From contig NC_087076.1 of the NCBI RefSeq assembly GCF_026151205.1, positions 6,734,902-6,798,901 on the forward strand: a stretch of DNA of 64,000 nucleotides, given 5' to 3'. The stretch is from Bolinopsis microptera (taxonomy: Eukaryota > Ctenophora > Tentaculata > Lobata > Bolinopsidae). Each line of letters begins with the position of its first letter. The stretch's first letter is position 1. The notes under the pieces were generated by a model. That model was not told the DNA's origin. It made no database searches and saw nothing but the letters and a program-made list of their open reading frames with translations. Both the position numbers and the translations under genes were made by a program. Positions 33,831 through 45,725 of this stretch are shown piece by piece.

Positions 33831-34537
33831 GGGGGGGGGGGGGGGGGCCAACCATATTAAAGTATATTAAAATGTAGGATTTTTCCCGATTTTGACCCGG
33901 GGATATACTTTAATATACTTTAATATACTTTAATATACTTTAATAAATCCCTATCTCCTTGGAGGCCTACTTCAAAAATTGTTGCCCAAAATAAGCTTGA
34001 AATGCAATTCTTAATCTATTCCAAAAAGTTCTTGAAAAAATATTGAAAACTGATGGAGTTATTTCAATTTTAATGAAGTCATTTTGGCTAGTATTCCGAA
34101 CCGAGATATTATGTGCAATTTTCCCAATTTTGTTCATGGAGGTCTTTTTACTTAGTATCCACTATATTCAACAAACACTGAGTTATATCTTTCACATAGA
34201 GTTAGTCTCATTAAAAAATATTGAAATTTTATCGAATTTGGTCAAAAGCGAATTTGGGCAAAAGCGTATGCCCAAATATGGGCATATTTTTTAAAGCTCA
34301 TAGCTCAGCCAATTTTGACCAATCTGGATTGAAATTCATGTACTAGTCCTAAAACAGGCTTATCTTGCGAATCTGAGTGAAAAATATAGTTCATCATGTA
34401 AATCTTAACGAAGAATATAAATCTTCTAATTGTAGGTATATTAAAGTATATTAAAATGTAGGATTTTTTCCGATTTTGACCCGGGGATATACTTTAATAT
34501 ACTTTAATATGGTTGGCCCCCCCCCCCCCCCCCCCCC
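33831..34537. mobile_element. Poly-G/poly-C-capped element E, copy 2
   Basis: 17 G at the left and 21 C at the right, with the interior as in copy 1. It is flanked on both sides by AATATT, which may be its target duplication, although AATATT is also palindromic and belongs to the U ends. Confidence 0.85.
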
Positions 34538-36210
34538 AATATTATTATTATGACGTGATCCACGTATTGATTCAACGTCATTGCTTAAAGAGATAGCTTC
34601 CTTTGTTTGGAATGTTTATTCGCTTGTACGTGTTTTAATTTGACTTCGTCAAGTTTCTCTTGAATTTATTAATATTGAGGCCCTTATGCAATATGCTCCT
34701 TGGATCTTCAGTACCTGATATTGATATCAATCGGGTTTATTTCAATAAAACATAATAGTTTGTGACCGTCAGTTTTGGGTACCATGTACTAATAAAACCT
34801 TCGATAATTATTGATAAGAAGGCTTTGTATATACTATAAATATAACTGTCGAATTGTGCAGTAATGATTAGACTAAGTATAACCACCAAGAGTGAGAAGA
34901 GGTGCCTAATGCCTGGTACTGTAGTCAGTGTCAAGGCGACGATCTTTAAAGCTTTAACGACGAAGGAGTAGATGAAGACGATAAAAGGAGCTCGCAGTTT
35001 GCAGCAAAAGGCGAAGAGACGCTACGAGAAACTGTTGTCAGCCACTTTAAGTGGTCTCATGATCCAGTTGTTAGGTATGACGGCGAACCCGTATCAACAA
35101 CAACACCGAAAGTAAAAAGACCTAACTGTCATTGAGATCGTTGAACAACCCGCTGATAGAATAAGTAAGTAAATATTTAATATATTTTAATAAATATAAG
35201 ATACGTAAAACAGTTGGAGAGATTTGTATCGTAGTATTTAATAATAATTCGTATCGTAGTATTTAATATATTTTTCTGTCAGAGTTTTACCACATATGTT
35301 CCTTGTCGTTATATTTAATTTTAATTGATAAATTTCAGAACTGATGAAGATGTAGACCATCGAAAATATTTTTGTGTGATTAACTGCTTGTTTCATTTGT
35401 TGAGCTCGCTAGTGGAGGAAAAACAGAATTTTCACCTATCAACATTACGTCATGCAACTCTTAAACAACGCCCCACTTACTCTTCTAAATATATAATGAT
35501 TTATATTTATAGGTATGTCACTTAATACCATATAACAGTAACGTGGAGTTTCATTTACGTCAAATTAAGTGACAACTCATGGAAAGGATACTACAGCCAG
35601 ATAGATTGGAACTCGTACTTCCTTAATATGGTCCAAGCCCTTTCCACTATGGGGAGAGGAGTCTCAGTTCCGGAAAGGCAAACTCTAGCCACCACTCTCA
35701 CTGATCAGAAGTATCATGAAGTAGCGACTATGGTCGCTAATGCTACTTTAGACCGCGGACCGTGCACGCTGGTTTGTGACGGATGGAAGAATTGTGCATA
35801 TTATTGTAAAATATTTATTGTAAAAAATCGTTCTCCACAGTGGAAATCGAAATACGCGAATTTTCGGCGACAAATACGTTTGCGTATGCATACGTTTGCT
35901 TGAAACGCTACGTATTTAACAGCATCGCCTTTTAGTGATTATTATGTTTATATCCAAGAAAGCAGTTACGCCAGAATAGTTTCGAGTCCAAACGGAATAC
36001 ATTTTGGCGGAGCTCCGCCGGAGTCCGCTCGGAGTCCGGCGGCTCCGCCGCGGAGTCCACTCCACGACGGATAGTGCCAAAAAATGTACCATATCGAATC
36101 ATTTAAATATATGGATTATGTATGATAGTGTTTCAAATTGTGATAATCCTAATTCTACCAACAGTATTTGTCCTTACTAAACTAGGATCTAACAGATATC
36201 TAATAATAAT

Positions 36211-36213
<3 letters not shown>
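34538..36213 (+). repeat. U segment, copy 2 (1676 bp)
   Basis: Same length and near-identical sequence as 32155-33830. One visible difference is GCAACTC at 35453 against GCGACTC at 33070. Contains the second hAT fragment and the second GC-rich cluster (35998-36073). Confidence 0.85.
35628..35903 (+). pseudogene. hAT transposase N-terminal catalytic fragment, copy 2
   Basis: Identical in peptide to the fragment at 33245-33520, with the same DGWKN motif and the same loss of reading after it. It exists because the whole U segment is duplicated. Confidence 0.7.
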
Positions 36214-36248
<35 letters not shown>

Positions 36249-36913
36249 AACCATATTAAAGTATATTAAAATGTAGGATTTTTCCCGATTTTGACCCGGG
36301 GATATACTTTAATATACTTTAATATACTTTAATATACTTTAATAAATCCCTATCTCCTTGGAGGCCTACTTCAAAAATTGTTGCCCAAAATAAGCTTGAA
36401 ATGCAATTCTTAATCTATTCCAAAAAGTTCTTGAAAAAATATTGAAAACTGATGGAGTTATTTCAATTTTAATGAAGTCATTTTGGCTAGTATTCCGAAC
36501 CGAGATATTATGTGCAATTTTCCCAATTTTGTTCATGGAGGTCTTTTTACTTAGTATCCACTATATTCAACAAACACTGAGTTATATCTTTCACATAGAG
36601 TTAGTCTCATTAAAAAATATTGAAATTTTATCGAATTTGGTCAAAAGCGAATTTGGGCAAAAGCGTATGCCCAAATATGGGCATATTTTTTAAAGCTCAT
36701 AGCTCAGCCAATTTTTGACCAATCTGGATTGAAATTCATGTACTAGTCCTAAAACAGGCTTATCTTGCGAATCTGAGTGAAAATATAGTTCATCATGTAA
36801 ATCTTAACGAAGAATATAAATCTTCTAATTGTAGGTATATAAAGTATATTAAAATGTAGGATTTTTTCCGATTTTGACCCGGGGATATACTTTAATATAC
36901 TTTAATATGAGTT

Positions 36914-36997
<84 letters not shown>
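36214..36997. mobile_element. Poly-G/poly-C-capped element E, copy 3
   Basis: 33 G at the left and 82 C at the right, the longest C run of the window. It is followed by AGTTTT at 36998, matching AGTTTT before copy 1 at 31416. One extra base (ATATGAGTTGG for ATATGGTTGG) distinguishes its right inverted repeat. Confidence 0.85.
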
Positions 36998-37003
36998 AGT
37001 TTT

Positions 37004-37260
37004 TTTAATTTAGAGTTGTAGCCACGTGTAAATGTTTAACAGAGTTAACAGATCACGTGATTTATATCACAGGGATATTTTTTTGTAAATTCGTTTGTTA
37101 CGTGCATTATTTATTTGCGCAATGTATTAAATATTTATGTATTGCGCGTAACTGGTATCACGTGGGGTAGTTATTGCTGTATTACTGTATATCTCATCAC
37201 TCTCTAACATCAACATACACTTACTGTGTATTATTAGACTTCATTTACATTTGATCAATC
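37004..37260 (+). promoter_or_regulatory. CACGTG-rich upstream region
   Basis: CCACGTGTAA (37021), ATCACGTGATTT (about 37052) and ATCACGTGGGG (37158) lie within 250 bases before an ATG. The same motif clusters in the LTR-like blocks at 31340-31415 and 62905-62990. An LTR or promoter that uses E-box-binding factors would explain this, but no transcription start can be read from sequence. Confidence 0.35.
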
Positions 37261-37464
37261 ATGGCAGATCGATACAAGCAGTTATTCGAAGCTGCTGTTG
37301 CCGCATATCCAGACAGTAAAAAGCAGAAGGTTCAGACAGATAACAATCTTGTATGGAAAGAGATAAAGGCTGGTCGCAAAGACAACCTAACCGAGCTTAA
37401 GCAACTCAAAGATCTAGGAACTCGAGCCAAAATCCAATCTGATGAGCTTCTGGGCACCGTCTAG
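37261..37464 (+). CDS. Short open frame, possible first exon of an element gene
   Basis: ATG at 37261 after ATTTGATCAATC. The 67-residue peptide begins MADRYKQLFEAAVAAYPDSK, with ALVWKEIKAG-like residues next and a charged LKQLKDLGTRAKIQ end. The spacing of Y-x2-LF-x2-AV-x2-YP resembles N termini of some mobile-element proteins I have seen in invertebrates, but I cannot name the family. It stops at TAG. No convincing continuation was found downstream by splicing. Confidence 0.4.
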   Translation: MADRYKQLFEAAVAAYPDSKKQKVQTDNNLVWKEIKAGRKDNLTELKQLKDLGTRAKIQSDELLGTV

Positions 37465-38504
37465 AAAACGTAAGCCTGAAACAGCAGCAAAGTTGGACAC
37501 GTGAGGTTTACCAAGGAAGAACCAGCAACTCTTTACTTTCGTTCAGACGTCCTACACTGGGGGAAGATCTAGGAATATGGATGCGTCGACGATGGCGTTT
37601 GGAATGGAGAGGAGGAATGTTCGAACTGCATTGTGTTCTCCTGAAGATACTTCAGCTGTCGCCCACACACGAGGCCGCACAGTCCTTCGACCAGCTGATC
37701 AACAACACTTGCTCCCTATAAACATAACAGACGTGTTTCAGTTTAAATAGTCGTCCTCAATCCTCATTGTAGGTTATTGGCATAAAGTTTTGCTGTCCAG
37801 AACTCAAATTGAGCTTCCGTCATATGGATCATGCTTCAGTTGAAGTGTTGTTTCGTTGAAAAAACTGATCTAAGTTTTTAATGTCTCTGTTTATAACAGA
37901 TATTTGTGTAGTCAGTAACATATTATTATATCAAAAAAATTTTTTAGAATCATCGCTCTGTGCTATTATTTAGTTTTACTTACTAGCCAAACTTATGTAA
38001 AATCATTTATAATTATCTTTATATTCGACAATTTAATTACTTCACACCAGGAAAGAACGCTCAAAGATCATTATCCAGCCGTGGCCCAAGCAAAGCCAAC
38101 ATAAGGTAATAAGTTGATAAGTTTATCAAATTCAGGCGAATCATATTGGCATATTGGGCATTGGCCTTGTCGATGAGTGTACGGATCAGGCAATCCAGTC
38201 CCCTTTTGAAGGGACTCTTACTGCTTCCTGAAACGTTTAACGTGACGGATCTGGCAGCAGCAATCCTGAAAAGGATAGAAGAGGTGAAGAAGAAGACAGG
38301 AAAATAGGAGGACAACGTCAAACGTGACAGGACAATCTCGGGATGCAGATCTTCCGGTGCAGGTGGTAGATCTAGACTAGCTGATTATTTGGAAATGGTT
38401 CTTTGTAAATAAGTTTAAAGTTTTTCGTAAATAAGTTATTGTTATAACTACCAAATTACTAAAACATTAATATTCGCTGCAATAAATATAATAGGTAAAG
38501 TGAC
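37465..38504. other. No clear gene; weak frames only
   Basis: One plus-strand frame around 38126-38309 reads LKGLLLLPETFNVTDLAAAI and ends in a Lys-rich tail, and could be an exon. The opposing minus-strand frame is as long. I cannot decide, and call no gene. Confidence 0.3.
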
Positions 38505-38654
38505 ATGTAGAATAATCGGAAAGAGACGAGACAATTTACCGAAAGAGCGGTTATAAGTATAAGATTAAGAAAGACGTAAGATTCTACAGACTCATGTTGG
38601 ACGAAGACTCAGGATTATATTTTAAGCAGCAAGGATTTCGAATTTATCAGCTTT

Positions 38655-39099
38655 AACCGAAGAGAACATCCCTTCTCCCTCTTTAATGATAATCTGCCTA
38701 TCTCAGTACGAGAGAAGCTGCAGCAATTGTGAAGACGACAAAAAAAGAAGGAAGACTTGAAGTGAGGAAACCAGAGCTGCCTGAAGTAAAAGATTCCTCG
38801 ACTCTAGCTGACTTCGCTGGACCTCGTTCTAGATTGACCTTGTAGGACTAGGAGTCAGCACACAGTTTCTAGAGAAAGACGATTGGCACCTGACAGCGGA
38901 GTACAAGCAACTGAAGTCCTCTCTAATAAACCTCTCAGCTACTAATGACTCGGCAGAGAGGGCTATATCTTTAATGACTACCTATAATACTAGAATCGCT
39001 AGAAAAGAAAGCTGTTTCCAAGATCTTCTACAGGTGGTTCGGTGGCATCAAAAGCAATTTTCATTCCAGTCAAAGGAAAAATTAAGGGATTTTAAATAA
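38655..39099 (+). pseudogene. NDxAER-motif mobile-element protein, C-terminal part (unit 1)
   Basis: Pieces in order: LTEENIPSLF-like start, TLADFAGPRSRLTL, FLEKDDWHLTAEYKQLK, LSATNDSAERAISLM, and CFQDLLQVVRWHQKQFS before TAA at 39097. I recognise this order (L-x-x-F-x-G-P-R-S, N-D-x-A-E-R-x-x-x-L, L-L-Q-V-V-x-x-H) from uncharacterised proteins encoded by animal mobile elements. Here AAGCTGCAGCAATTGTGA lacks four bases present in unit 2, which closes the frame. Confidence 0.55.
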
Positions 39100-39984
39100 T
39101 TTAGTTTGTTAACAATCGAATTTGAATGTAGCTTTAGTATTTAATATGATTTTGATTCTATAAATTTATGATATCCTCGATTTTGGCATGTGACATGTAG
39201 AATAATCGGAAGGAGACGAGACAATTCACCGAAAGAGCGGTTATAAGTACAAGATTAAGAAAGACGTAAGATTCTACAGACTCATGTTGGACGAAGACTC
39301 AGGACTATATTTTAAGGAGCAAGGATTTCGAACCTGCAGCTTTACGAGACAAGCATCACCTTCCAATAATTAGACATAAAGTGGCTAAAACTACCAGCTT
39401 GTAGACGCTTTGAACCACGAACATGAATTCAAACATACCAAAACTGTAGCCATTTCATTCGGAATCAGCTAGGAGTCTTGCGGACAATTTTTGTCACCGC
39501 TTAGTTGACAACTGTAAAAGTATCAAGAATACCCAATCACGTGGCAGACCCAACAGTTTTAATCTCCATAATTTTGGGACGGCCTGCATTTGTTCATTTA
39601 CATCACAACAGGATCAGGAGTCAAGTATCTCTACTATAATTCAGACAATATTAATTCGACCACTGACAAGCTTTCCCCCGAATATCGAAATATTTATGTA
39701 AATGCAACGAAATTGTATTTGAACGCATTGCTTTGTTTTGACATAATTTAAATCACTAAAGATTAACATTCTTTATTTTGTTAACTCACATCCTAAATTG
39801 CAAATCTTATACCAGTTTTTACCCTATTTTTTCTAATTTATTTGTTTCCTGAATAATAAGTACAATGATAATATGCTCTGACGAGAAATTTTGCTAAAAA
39901 TTTTATACTTATATAATTAGTGTTTACCTATTTTATGATAGATAGTATTTTAACGACAATTTTAATAACGGCTTATTGTTACAG

Positions 39985-41242
39985 TTATGTCTGATTGGCA
40001 GACAGACAATAGTCTTCACAAATACCTAGAGGATCTAGTGAATGAAAGTTACACAACGGGAGAGATCAGAGGCAGAATGAAAAAGGACTACGATCAATAT
40101 CCAAGTTCATGAAGAACAATTGAGAGGTCTCTAATCTCTATGTTAATACATCTGCTGTGTTGTTAGTTCGTCTCAAAGTTAAAATACCATTAGATTTAAA
40201 ACTTTTCATCTTCAAAATTTTATGTTCGCCGTTCGGGTAGAAAAATACTTTTAACACTTTCATGAAATAAATAAATAATCTGAGAACATGAATTTAATGT
40301 AGCTACAATGAAACGTTAAACAGTTTCCTTTAATCGCATGTTTAGAATTATCAGAAATCTTTAACTCTTAACTTTCAGAATGCTAGAGTTCTTTCACATA
40401 AAAAGAACAGACAGCAGTTTGTCTGACCAAGAAGTAACCCAAGCTGTCACAGATATTGTAGCAGACACAGGTGGAGCCTGGGGTTACAGGCATGTGAGAC
40501 AGGAATTAAGGTGAGACGATTATCTCAAAATATTCTGTGACGTTTATATCGGATCTAATAAGTTACAGTAGTAAAAGCTATAGTATGCTTCTAAAGAAGT
40601 TAGTACGTTCTCAAAGGTTCCAGATGTGCTACCGATTTGTTTAATGTTTATTAGATGCAACAGGAGTATGCTTGTGACACAAGCTAAAGTGATGAGGACG
40701 TTAAGAGATGTGGATCGTGTTGGGGTAGAACAGAGGAAACCCAGATTTCTCGGCAAACGACCTAAAATGCCGTTTAGATCTAATGGGCCTAATTACCTTC
40801 TTTCGTGTGACGGCCACGATAAACTCGCAGGCTTCTTGTCTTGATCTGAAGAAAATATCTATCTTTGAATCGTAAAATATGATAAATACACCCACCCATT
40901 TATTATATGGGTGGGTGTATTTATCATATTTTACGATTCAAACGGGTGGGTTTAAACTCTATGTAGCATATCATAGCAGCAAAATGAAATGTAGCATAAA
41001 ACACGAGTGATAGTAAATAGTAATGTTCACCTATTTATATTTAAGTTATAAAAGTAATACTCAATCTCAGATGTTTAGATACGTTTAGTCGCAAGATTTT
41101 GTATTTGTGGATCGGCCAAACGAACAGCGATCCAAGGGTAATTGGTCGTCTCTATTTGGATTACTTAATAGAGAGTAGACTGTTACCACGACGACTACGT
41201 CTTGACGCTGGTACAGAAACCGGGCACATGTGCGCTATACAG
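39985..41242 (+). pseudogene. Multi-exon integrase-core (rve-like DDE) gene, unit 1
   Basis: Exons by splice signals and phase. Exon 1 (39985-40126) has YLEDLVNESYTTGEIRGRMK. Exon 2 (40379-40510) has DIVADTGGAWGYRHVRQEL. Exon 3 (40655 to about 40840) has VMRTLRDVDRVGVEQRKPR, then GPNYLLSCDGHDKL with the first Asp. Exon 4 (41089-41242) has LYLWIGQTNSDPRVIGRLYL and LRLDAGTETGHM with the second Asp. This matches an invertebrate family of integrase-core proteins (GYR, GPN-Y-x-W-x-x-D-G-x-D-K-L, T-N-x-D-P, R-x-D-x-G-T-E-N). Defects: TGA at 40110 in exon 1, a weak exon-1 donor (GTCTCT), and a hairpin insertion after exon 3 with loss of the expected H-G-x-I-D-G segment. The catalytic Glu is not found. 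Confidence 0.65.
40864..40942. repeat. Perfect 35-bp inverted repeat with 9-base loop
   Basis: Arms 40864-40898 and 40908-40942 are exact reverse complements around TTTATTATA. Unit 2 (about 44172-44208) has only one arm, so the second arm was added in unit 1 by a local inverted duplication. It lies just after integrase exon 3. Confidence 0.95.
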
Positions 41243-41963
41243 GTAATAAATGCTATTGATTACGCGAACCCCACGAGAACTGTTGAAACAGAGGTCGAAT
41301 ACAGACAAGATTTTGATGTGCCCAATAATTATATAGTGATTGTGAAGCTGATAGTATTTTGGTGGTGAGCTTTCAGTAAGCACCTGTTGACCTTCGGATA
41401 TCAGAGGTCATGTAACCAGACTCTTCACTATGAATTGTGATTTAAAGTAGTTTAAAAGTTACTTGGTAAGAACCTTTGAGATGTTCATTTTCTCTGATCG
41501 TCTACCAAGTTAACAGTTATCTCAGGTAAAGACATTGCCATAGAAATTTTAAGACTACATGTACACGTCAGTATTCATTCCTTCCATCACGCAAGATGGA
41601 TGTCCAAAGCTATCTATGTCTTAAAAATGTGCTTGTCGCAGAACCAGCTAACCAATATTCACCACACTAAACGGAAGAAGCTAACGAAATTGGGGATATT
41701 CATTGTTTTCGTGTACGTTAAACCTTGGTTTAGAGCTCACTCCGTTACATCTGCTGCTTCAAATGATCTTGAACTGTTCAGGTTTGTTAATAGAATTTCT
41801 TAAGATAAATATTTCGTTTCAAACTACTGAATTATAGCAGCTAAGATTTTAATGGATGAAGATTGTTACTTTAATTTTCAATCTTCATAGTTCATAGTTA
41901 AACAGAATATCTTATGTTTTGATAATAATTGATGAAATTACCAGGATCTGACCATCTACAAGA

Positions 41964-42418
41964 TACTTAACCGAAGAGAACATATCCTTCTCCCTCTTTA
42001 ATGAGAATCTGCCTATCTCAGTACGAGAGAAGCTGGCTGCAGCAATTGTGAAGACGACAAAAAAAGAAGGAAGACTTGAAGTGAGGAAACCAGAGCTGCC
42101 TGAAGTAAAAGATTCCTCGACTCTAGCTGACTTCGCTGGACCTCGTTCTAGATTGACCTTGTAGGACTAGGAGTCAGCACACAGTTTCTAGAGAAAGACG
42201 ATTGGCACCTGACAGCGGAGTACAAGCAACTGAAGTCCTCTCTAATAAACCTCTCAGCTACTAATGACTCGGCAGAGAGGGCTATATCTTTAATGACTAC
42301 CTATAATACTAGAATCGCTAGAAAAGAAAGCTGTTTCCAAGATCTTCTACAGGTGGTTCGGTGGCATCAAAAGCAATTTTCATTCCAGTCAAAGGAAAAA
42401 TTAAGGGATTTTAAATAA
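41964..42418 (+). pseudogene. NDxAER-motif mobile-element protein, C-terminal part (unit 2, best copy)
   Basis: The first frame (41964-42164) reads YLTEENISFSLFNENLPISV, EKLAAAIVKTTKKEGRLE and DFAGPRSRLTL before TAG. The second (42173-42418) holds FLEKDDWHLTAEYKQLK, LSATNDSAERAISLM and LLQVVRWHQKQ, and ends at TAA. One base separates the frames at CCTTGTAGGACTAGG, so a single indel broke the gene. It is the only unit with the four bases GGCT that keep EKLAAAIV open. Neighbours are an upstream broken exon and the downstream integrase gene of the same unit. Confidence 0.6.
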
Positions 42419-43303
42419 TTTAGTTTGTTAACAATCGAATTTGAATGTAGCTTTAGTATTTAATATGATTTTGATTCTATAAATTTATGATATCCTCGAT
42501 TTTGGCATGTGACATGTAGAATAATCGGAAGGAGACGAGACAATTCACCGAAAGAGCGGTTATAAGTACAAGATTAAGAAAGACGTAAGATTCTACAGAC
42601 TCATGTTGGACGAAGACTCAGGACTATATTTTAAGGAGCAAGGATTTCGAACCTGCAGCTTTACGAGACAAGCATCACCTTCCAATAATTAGACATAAAG
42701 TGGCTAAAACTACCAGCTTGTAGACGCTTTGAACCACGAACATGAATTCAAACATACCAAAACTGTAGCCATTTCATTCGGAATCAGCTAGGAGTCTTGC
42801 GGACAATTTTTGTCACCGCTTAGTTGACAACTGTAAAAGTATCAAGAATACCCAATCACGTGGCAGACCCAACAGTTTTAATCTCCATAATTTTGGGACG
42901 GCCTGCATTTGTTCATTTACATCACAACAGGATCAGGAGTCAAGTATCTCTACTATAATTCAGACAATATTAATTCGACCACTGACAAGCTTTCCCCCGA
43001 ATATCGAAATATTTATGTAAATGCAACGAAATTGTATTTGAACGCATTGCTTTGTTTTGACATAATTTAAATCACTAAAGATTAACATTCTTTATTTTGT
43101 TAACTCACATCCTAAATTGCAAATCTTATACCAGTTTTTACCCTATTTTTTCTAATTTATTTGTTTCCTGAATAATAAGTACAATGATAATATGCTCTGA
43201 CGAGAAATTTTGCTAAAAATTTTATACTTATATAATTAGTGTTTACCTATTTTATGATAGATAGTATTTTAACGACAATTTTAATAACGGCTTATTGTTA
43301 CAG

Positions 43304-44494
43304 TTATGTCTGATTGGCAGACAGACAATAGTCTTCACAAATACCTAGAGGATCTAGTGAATGAAAGTTACACAACGGGAGAGATCAGAGGCAGAATGAA
43401 AAAGGACTACGATCAATATCCAAGTTCATGAAGAACAATTGAGAGGTCTCTAATCTCTATGTTAATACATCTGCTGTGTTGTTAGTTCGTCTCAAAGTTA
43501 AAATACCATTAGATTTAAAACTTTTCATCTTCAAAATTTTATGTTCGCCGTTCGGGTAGAAAAATACTTTTAACACTTTCATGAAATAAATAAATAATCT
43601 GAGAACATGAATTTAATGTAGCTACAATGAAACGTTAAACAGTTTCCTTTAATCGCATGTTTAGAATTATCAGAAATCTTTAACTCTTAACTTTCAGAAT
43701 GCTAGAGTTCTTTCACATAAAAAGAACAGACAGCAGTTTGTCTGACCAAGAAGTAACCCAAGCTGTCACAGAGATTGTAGCAGACACAGGTGGAGCCTGG
43801 GGTTACAGGCATGTGAGACAGGAATTAAGGTGAGACGATTATCTCAAAATATTCTGTGACGTTTCTATCGGATCTAATAAGTTACAGTATTAATAGTTAT
43901 AGTATCCTTCTAAAGAAGTTAGTACGTTCTCAAAGGTTCCAGATGTGTTACCGATTTGTTTATTAGATGCAACAGGAGTATGCTCGTGACACAAGCTAAA
44001 GTGATGAGGACGTTAAGAGATGTGGATCGTGTTGAGGTAGAACAGAGGAAACCCAGATTTCTCGGCAAACGACCTAAAATGCCGTTTAGATCTAATGGCC
44101 CTAATTACCTTCTTTCGTGTGACGGCCACGATAAACTTGCAGGCTACCAGAATTCCTTATTTGATCTGAAGATATATGGGTGGGTGTATTTATCATATTT
44201 TACGATTCAAACGGGTGGGTTTAAACTTTGTGTAGCATATCATAGCAGCAAAATGAAATGTAGCATAAAAACACGAGTGATAGTATTTTATAAAAGTAAT
44301 ACTCAATCTCAGATGTTTAGATACGTTTAGTCGCAAGATTTTGTATTTGTGGATCGGCCAAACGAACAGCGATCCAAGGGTAATTGGTCGTCTCTATTTG
44401 GATTACTTAATAGAGAGTAGACTGTTACCACGACGACTACGTCTTGACGCTGGTCGCTGGTACAGAAACCGGGCACATGTGCGCTATAATACAG
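43304..44494 (+). pseudogene. Multi-exon integrase-core (rve-like DDE) gene, unit 2
   Basis: Same four exons as unit 1, shifted by about 3.3 kb. Exon 1 again has the TGA codon. Exon 3 continues further than in unit 1 (HDKLAGYQNSLFDLKIYGW) because the inverted duplication is absent. Exon 4 (44331-44494) carries a 7-base insertion (GACGCTGGTCGCTGG) that destroys the frame directly at the second catalytic Asp, and three extra bases near its donor. It differs from unit 1 by scattered substitutions. Confidence 0.6.
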
Positions 44495-45179
44495 GTAATA
44501 AATGCTATTGATTACGCGAACCCCACGAGAACTGTTGAAACAGAGGTCGAATACAGACAAGATTTTGATGTGCCCAATAATTATATGGTGATTGTGAAGC
44601 TGATAGTATTTTGGTGGTGAGCTTTCAGTAAGCACCTGTTGACCTTCGGATATCAGAGGTCATGTAACCAGACTCTTTACTATGAATTGTGATTTAAAGT
44701 AGTTTAAAAGTTACTTAGTAAGAACTTTTGAGATGTTTATTTTCTCTGATCGGCTACCAAGTAAACAGTTATCTCAGGTAAAGACATTGCCATAGAAATT
44801 TTAAGACTACATGTACACGTCAGTATTCATTCCTTCCATCACGCAAGATGGATGTCCAAAGCTATCTATGCCTTAAAAATGTGCTTGTCGCAGAACCAGC
44901 TAACCAATATTCACCACACTAAACGGAAGCGGGAAGAAGCTAACGAAATTGGGGATATTCATTGTTTTCGTGAACATTAAACCTTGGTTTAGAGCTCACT
45001 CCGTTACATCTGCTGCTTCAAATGATCTTGAACTGTTCAGGTTTGTTAATAGAATTTCTTAAGATAAATATTTCGTTTCAAACTACTGAATTATAGCAGT
45101 TAAGATTTTAACGGATGAAGATTGTTACTTTAATTTTCAATCTTCATAGTTCATAGTTAAACAGAATATCTTGAATTTT

Positions 45180-45725
45180 TGATAATAATTGATGAAATTA
45201 CCAGGAATCTGACCATCTACAAGAAGATTGACAAGAAGGTAGCAGATAGCTGCAACAAAGTATTTCAGAGACACACCAGGTACTTAACCGAAGAGAACAT
45301 CTCCTTCTCCCTCTTTAATGAGAATCTGCCTATCTCAGTACGAGAGAAGCTGCAGCAATTGTGAAGACGACAAAAAAAGAAGGAAGACTTAAAGTGAGGA
45401 AACCAGAGCTGCCTGAAGTAAAAGATTCCTCGACTCTAGCTGACTTCGCTGGACCTCGTTCTAGATTGCTCTTGTAGGAGTCAGCACACAGTTTCTAGAG
45501 AAAGACGATTGGCACCTGACAGCGGAGTACAAGCAACTGAAGTCCTCTCTAAGAAACCTCTCAGCTACTAATGACTCGGCAGAGAGGGCTATATCTTTAA
45601 TGACTACCTATAATACTAGAATCGCTAGAAAAGAAAGCTGTTTCCAAGATCTTCTACAGGTGGTTCGGTGGCATCAAAAGCAATTTTCATTCCAGTCAAA
45701 GGAAAAATTAAGGGATTTTAAATAA
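45180..45725 (+). pseudogene. NDxAER-motif mobile-element protein (unit 3)
   Basis: This unit preserves an upstream piece absent from the other two: NLTIYKKIDKKVADSCNKVF and QRHTRYLTEENISFSLFNEN, open to TGA at 45362. The TGA arises from the four-base loss also seen in unit 1. The second half (about 45483-45725) keeps NLSATNDSAERAISLM and LLQVVRWHQKQF. Units 1 and 2 have a deletion over the missing exon (CCAGGATCTGACCATCTACAAGATACTT in unit 2). Confidence 0.55.

Noticed and set aside
31684-36693. 69-83-codon frames inside the E elements
   Set aside because: AT-rich, no motif, broken by a one-base difference in copy 1. Treated as non-coding interior.
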